From assembly GCA_022510885.1 (NCBI GenBank), contig JAFLSP010000095.1:1-6997 (forward strand): a stretch of 6,997 nt of DNA, written 5' to 3'. The stretch is from Treponema sp. (GTDB lineage Bacteria; Spirochaetota; Spirochaetia; Treponematales; Treponemataceae). Shown piece by piece: positions 6,281-6,997 of this stretch. A program made the position numbers and the translations under genes. Each line of letters begins with the position of its first letter. Position 1 is the first letter of the stretch. The notes below the pieces were generated by a model, which worked only from the letters and a program-made list of their open reading frames with translations, was not told the DNA's origin and made no database searches.

Positions 6281-6309
6281 TAGACGCAAGGGGCGATGAT
6301 GCGTACAAT
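6281..6309 (+). promoter_or_regulatory. Putative sigma-70-type promoter immediately before the exporter gene
   Basis: The 42-base gap after the patatin gene contains TAGACG (6281-6286, four of six matches to TTGACA), a 17-base spacer, and TACAAT (6304-6309, five of six matches to TATAAT). The predicted transcript would begin at about 6316, leaving a leader of only about two or three bases before the ATG at 6319. The AAGG at 6313-6316 is only two bases from the ATG, too close for a normal ribosome binding site. This suggests that the exporter gene is transcribed on its own. Confidence 0.5.
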
Positions 6310-6318
6310 GGTAAGGCT

Positions 6319-6978
6319 ATGTTGGAAAGTTACATTGTAAAGGGCCTGCTTATCGGCCTCATTTTTGGCATCCCGGCAGGAGCAAGCGGAACGATTACCA
6401 TTCAGAAGACGCTGGAGCGCGGATTTCTGGCGGGATTCTTCACGGGATTGGGCGCGACCGTCGCCGATATGTTCTACGCGAGCGTGGGCGCGTTCGGCAT
6501 CCACCTGATTGCGGACTTCATGAACGACCACATGCGGGCAATCCAGTTCGTGGGCGGCCTCGTCATCATCTGCTACGGCTTCTACACGATGTTCCGCAGC
6601 GCGAAAGTAAACGAAAAAGTCGCCAACGCCACGGGCATCATCAGCTGCTTCCTGACGGCGCTCGGCATCGGCCTCCTCAACCCCGCCGCCGTGCTCGCCT
6701 ACCTGATGGGCTTTACGCTTTTCGGCGTGGCGGAAGCGGAGATGCTTTCCATCGCGCAGGCGGTTGAATTGGTCGTCTCGCTCGGCATGGGCACCGTCAT
6801 CTGGTGGCTGGTCGTCTGCGGCTCAATTACCGTCCTGCGCCAGCGCATCACCGAGGAGACGAACCACAAACTGCACGTCGCATTCGGCATCATCACGATT
6901 ACGCTCGGCTGCGTGTGCATTGCCCGCTCCCTTTTCCCCGCGTTCCCGGAGAACGTCATTCACGCGGTATTTGGGTAA
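6319..6978 (+). CDS. LysE-family membrane exporter
   Basis: A 219-residue integral membrane protein with six likely transmembrane segments at about 6-26, 36-58, 74-92, 104-135, 142-172 and 185-204. The length, six-helix pattern, early GIPAGASG (17-24, the position of the family's GxxPGP-type motif) and LLNPAAVLAYLMGF (119-132) point to the LysE/RhtB amino-acid exporter superfamily. Characterised members export amino acids or related small molecules by cation exchange; the substrate here cannot be predicted. It has its own promoter-like sequence and no overlap with the patatin gene, so membership in the lipid operon is doubtful. Its codon use leans more to ATC, CTC and GCC than the earlier genes. 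The ATG at 6319 gives a start just before the first helix. Confidence 0.82.
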   Translation: MLESYIVKGLLIGLIFGIPAGASGTITIQKTLERGFLAGFFTGLGATVADMFYASVGAFGIHLIADFMNDHMRAIQFVGGLVIICYGFYTMFRSAKVNEKVANATGIISCFLTALGIGLLNPAAVLAYLMGFTLFGVAEAEMLSIAQAVELVVSLGMGTVIWWLVVCGSITVLRQRITEETNHKLHVAFGIITITLGCVCIARSLFPAFPENVIHAVFG

Positions 6979-6997
6979 GGCGGTACGGACAACGAGC

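Noticed and set aside
6269..6282. Tandem heptamer ACGCATA x2, followed by a partial third copy (GACGCA), at the end of the patatin gene.
   Set aside because: Two short copies overlapping a stop codon and the possible -35 element; too short to call a repeat or an operator without comparison to other genomes.

Overview
The window is a compact GC-rich stretch of bacterial DNA with all eight genes on the + strand. It holds a small fatty-acid/polyketide-type biosynthesis locus followed by a membrane exporter gene. Codon use is dominated by GCG, GGC, GAC and AAG, the gaps are short, and there are no tRNA, rRNA, CRISPR or mobile-element signatures. The genes could belong to a Gram-negative anaerobe or a relative; the sequence alone does not let me name the organism. 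The first base is the A of the first gene's ATG, so upstream members of the cluster may be cut off.

Region 1 (1-3412) is a probable transcription unit for chain extension and keto reduction: an 80-residue acyl carrier protein, a 793-residue double ketosynthase, and a FabG-type 3-ketoacyl-ACP reductase. The double ketosynthase is the most unusual gene. Its N-terminal half keeps the Cys-His-His triad, while its C-terminal half has the same fold signature but has lost all three residues. This is the layout of a ketosynthase/chain-length-factor (KS-alpha/KS-beta) pair, normally two proteins, here joined in one polypeptide.

Region 2 (3413-6276) begins with a 57-base gap that carries a promoter-like sequence just in front of the next start codon. 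Then come a FabZ-type 3-hydroxyacyl-ACP dehydratase, a flavodoxin-fold NAD(P)H-dependent oxidoreductase with a four-cysteine cluster, a PlsC-type acyltransferase and a patatin-type acyl hydrolase. Their reading frames overlap, or share stop and start bases, at every junction, so they are very likely co-translated.

Region 3 (6277-6997) is a 42-base gap with a second promoter-like sequence close to a start codon, and a LysE-family membrane exporter gene, which may or may not belong to the pathway.

Together the ACP, KS-CLF fusion, ketoreductase and dehydratase form a near-complete iterative reducing type II system with no recognisable enoyl reductase. The simplest inference is that it builds a conjugated polyene or otherwise unsaturated acyl chain on its own ACP, which the acyltransferase then moves to a lipid or other acceptor. 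The patatin protein could release or remodel acyl chains. Malonyl transferase and phosphopantetheinyl transferase are not in the window and would have to come from elsewhere. The product is unknown.
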